Source: Lachnospiraceae bacterium
GTDB lineage: Bacteria; Bacillota; Clostridia; Lachnospirales; Lachnospiraceae
Direction: 5' to 3'
DNA: 64,000 nucleotides
NCBI GenBank assembly: GCA_017450065.1
Contig: JAFSYI010000029.1
Location: forward strand, 1-64,000
This document shows, piece after piece, positions 63,929-64,000 of the stretch (position 1 is the stretch's first letter; each line of letters starts with the position of its first letter). The notes beneath the pieces are model-generated. The model ran no database searches. It worked only from the letters and a program-made list of their open reading frames with translations, and was not told the DNA's origin. The position numbers and the translations under genes are program-made.

Positions 63929-64000
63929 GGTAAGAAATCCTGTCGGATTTCTTCTGAATACGCTCGCCGCTAAGGCATAATAAGGAATCCCCCTAAAGGT
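63929..64000. repeat. Second copy of the composite structured repeat, cut by the window edge
   Basis: GGTAAGAAAT, hairpin 1 (AAGAAATCC-TGTC-GGATTTCTT), the block ACGCTCGCCGCT, AGGCAT and the start of hairpin 2 (ATAATAAGG) follow the same order and orientation as at 9303-9361. The hairpin-1 stem differs by a compensated pair (A:T at 9303, C:G here). It lies upstream of rplB; 63861-63928 holds nothing else recognised. Confidence 0.7.

Overview
The window looks like chromosomal DNA of a low-to-mid GC, anaerobic Firmicute of the class Clostridia, most likely Lachnospiraceae. Support comes from the gene order HU-rqcP-divIC-tilS-hpt-ftsH, the S10/spc/alpha ribosomal cluster running into rplQ-ecfA1-ecfA2-ecfT-truA, a Gram-positive CpsB/Wzz/CpsD capsule control module, meso-diaminopimelate dehydrogenase, zinc-type S14 and L36, and strong AGGAGG ribosome binding sites. 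The sporulation genes that often sit between rqcP and tilS (yabP, yabQ, spoIIE) are absent here, which fits a lineage that may not sporulate. Nearly every gene lies on the minus strand; the genus cannot be named from this sequence alone.

Layout. 1-5030: the 5' part of a tRNA gene, a FeoA-FeoB fusion with a small partner gene, and a GH13 amylase. 5050-5420: a hairpin-rich spacer with terminators and IS200/IS605-like palindromes. 5428-10434: the housekeeping run ftsH, hpt, tilS, divIC, rqcP and HU, interrupted by a short structured repeat. 10587-12997: a degenerate EAL-HDOD regulator and a charged protein of unknown function. 13329-29494: one long minus-strand exopolysaccharide (EPS) operon of about 16 kb that appears to start at a strong promoter before rfbD. 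It encodes sugar-nucleotide enzymes (RfbD, Gmd, GDP-fucose synthase), an initiating phosphoglycosyltransferase, four glycosyltransferases, a Wzx flippase, two related Wzy-like polymerases and four uncharacterised membrane proteins. 29630-35637: a plus-strand membrane protein, a DHH phosphoesterase, a large membrane-anchored protein with a phage-tail-like segment and a small secreted protein. 35781-40441: the EPS control operon (sortase-like protein, CpsB phosphatase, Wzz, CpsD tyrosine kinase, LytR-CpsA-Psr transferase), divergent from ddh. 41691-41948: a small double-glycine-leader peptide. 42039-42244: a large inverted repeat. 42247-49372: rpsI-rplM, a GH3 glucosidase, truA and the ECF transporter core. 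49505-63860: the ribosomal cluster from rplQ to rplB.

How it works together. The control operon is expected to set chain length and attach the polymer. CpsD and CpsB form a phosphorylation cycle acting through Wzz, and the LCP protein transfers finished polymer to the wall. The 16-kb operon makes and exports a polymer that probably contains fucose (GDP-L-fucose route) and possibly rhamnose; only the last dTDP-rhamnose step is encoded here.

The most notable points are: a sortase B-like protein in which both the catalytic His and Cys have been replaced; a short structured repeat whose copies sit in spacers of the tilS and ribosomal operons and show paired base changes in a stem; a 438-nt spacer inside the alpha operon; a cysteine-free double-glycine peptide with no transporter nearby; and a membrane-anchored protein resembling part of a phage tail protein. 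All calls rest on reading the sequence and remembered family motifs; no database search was possible.
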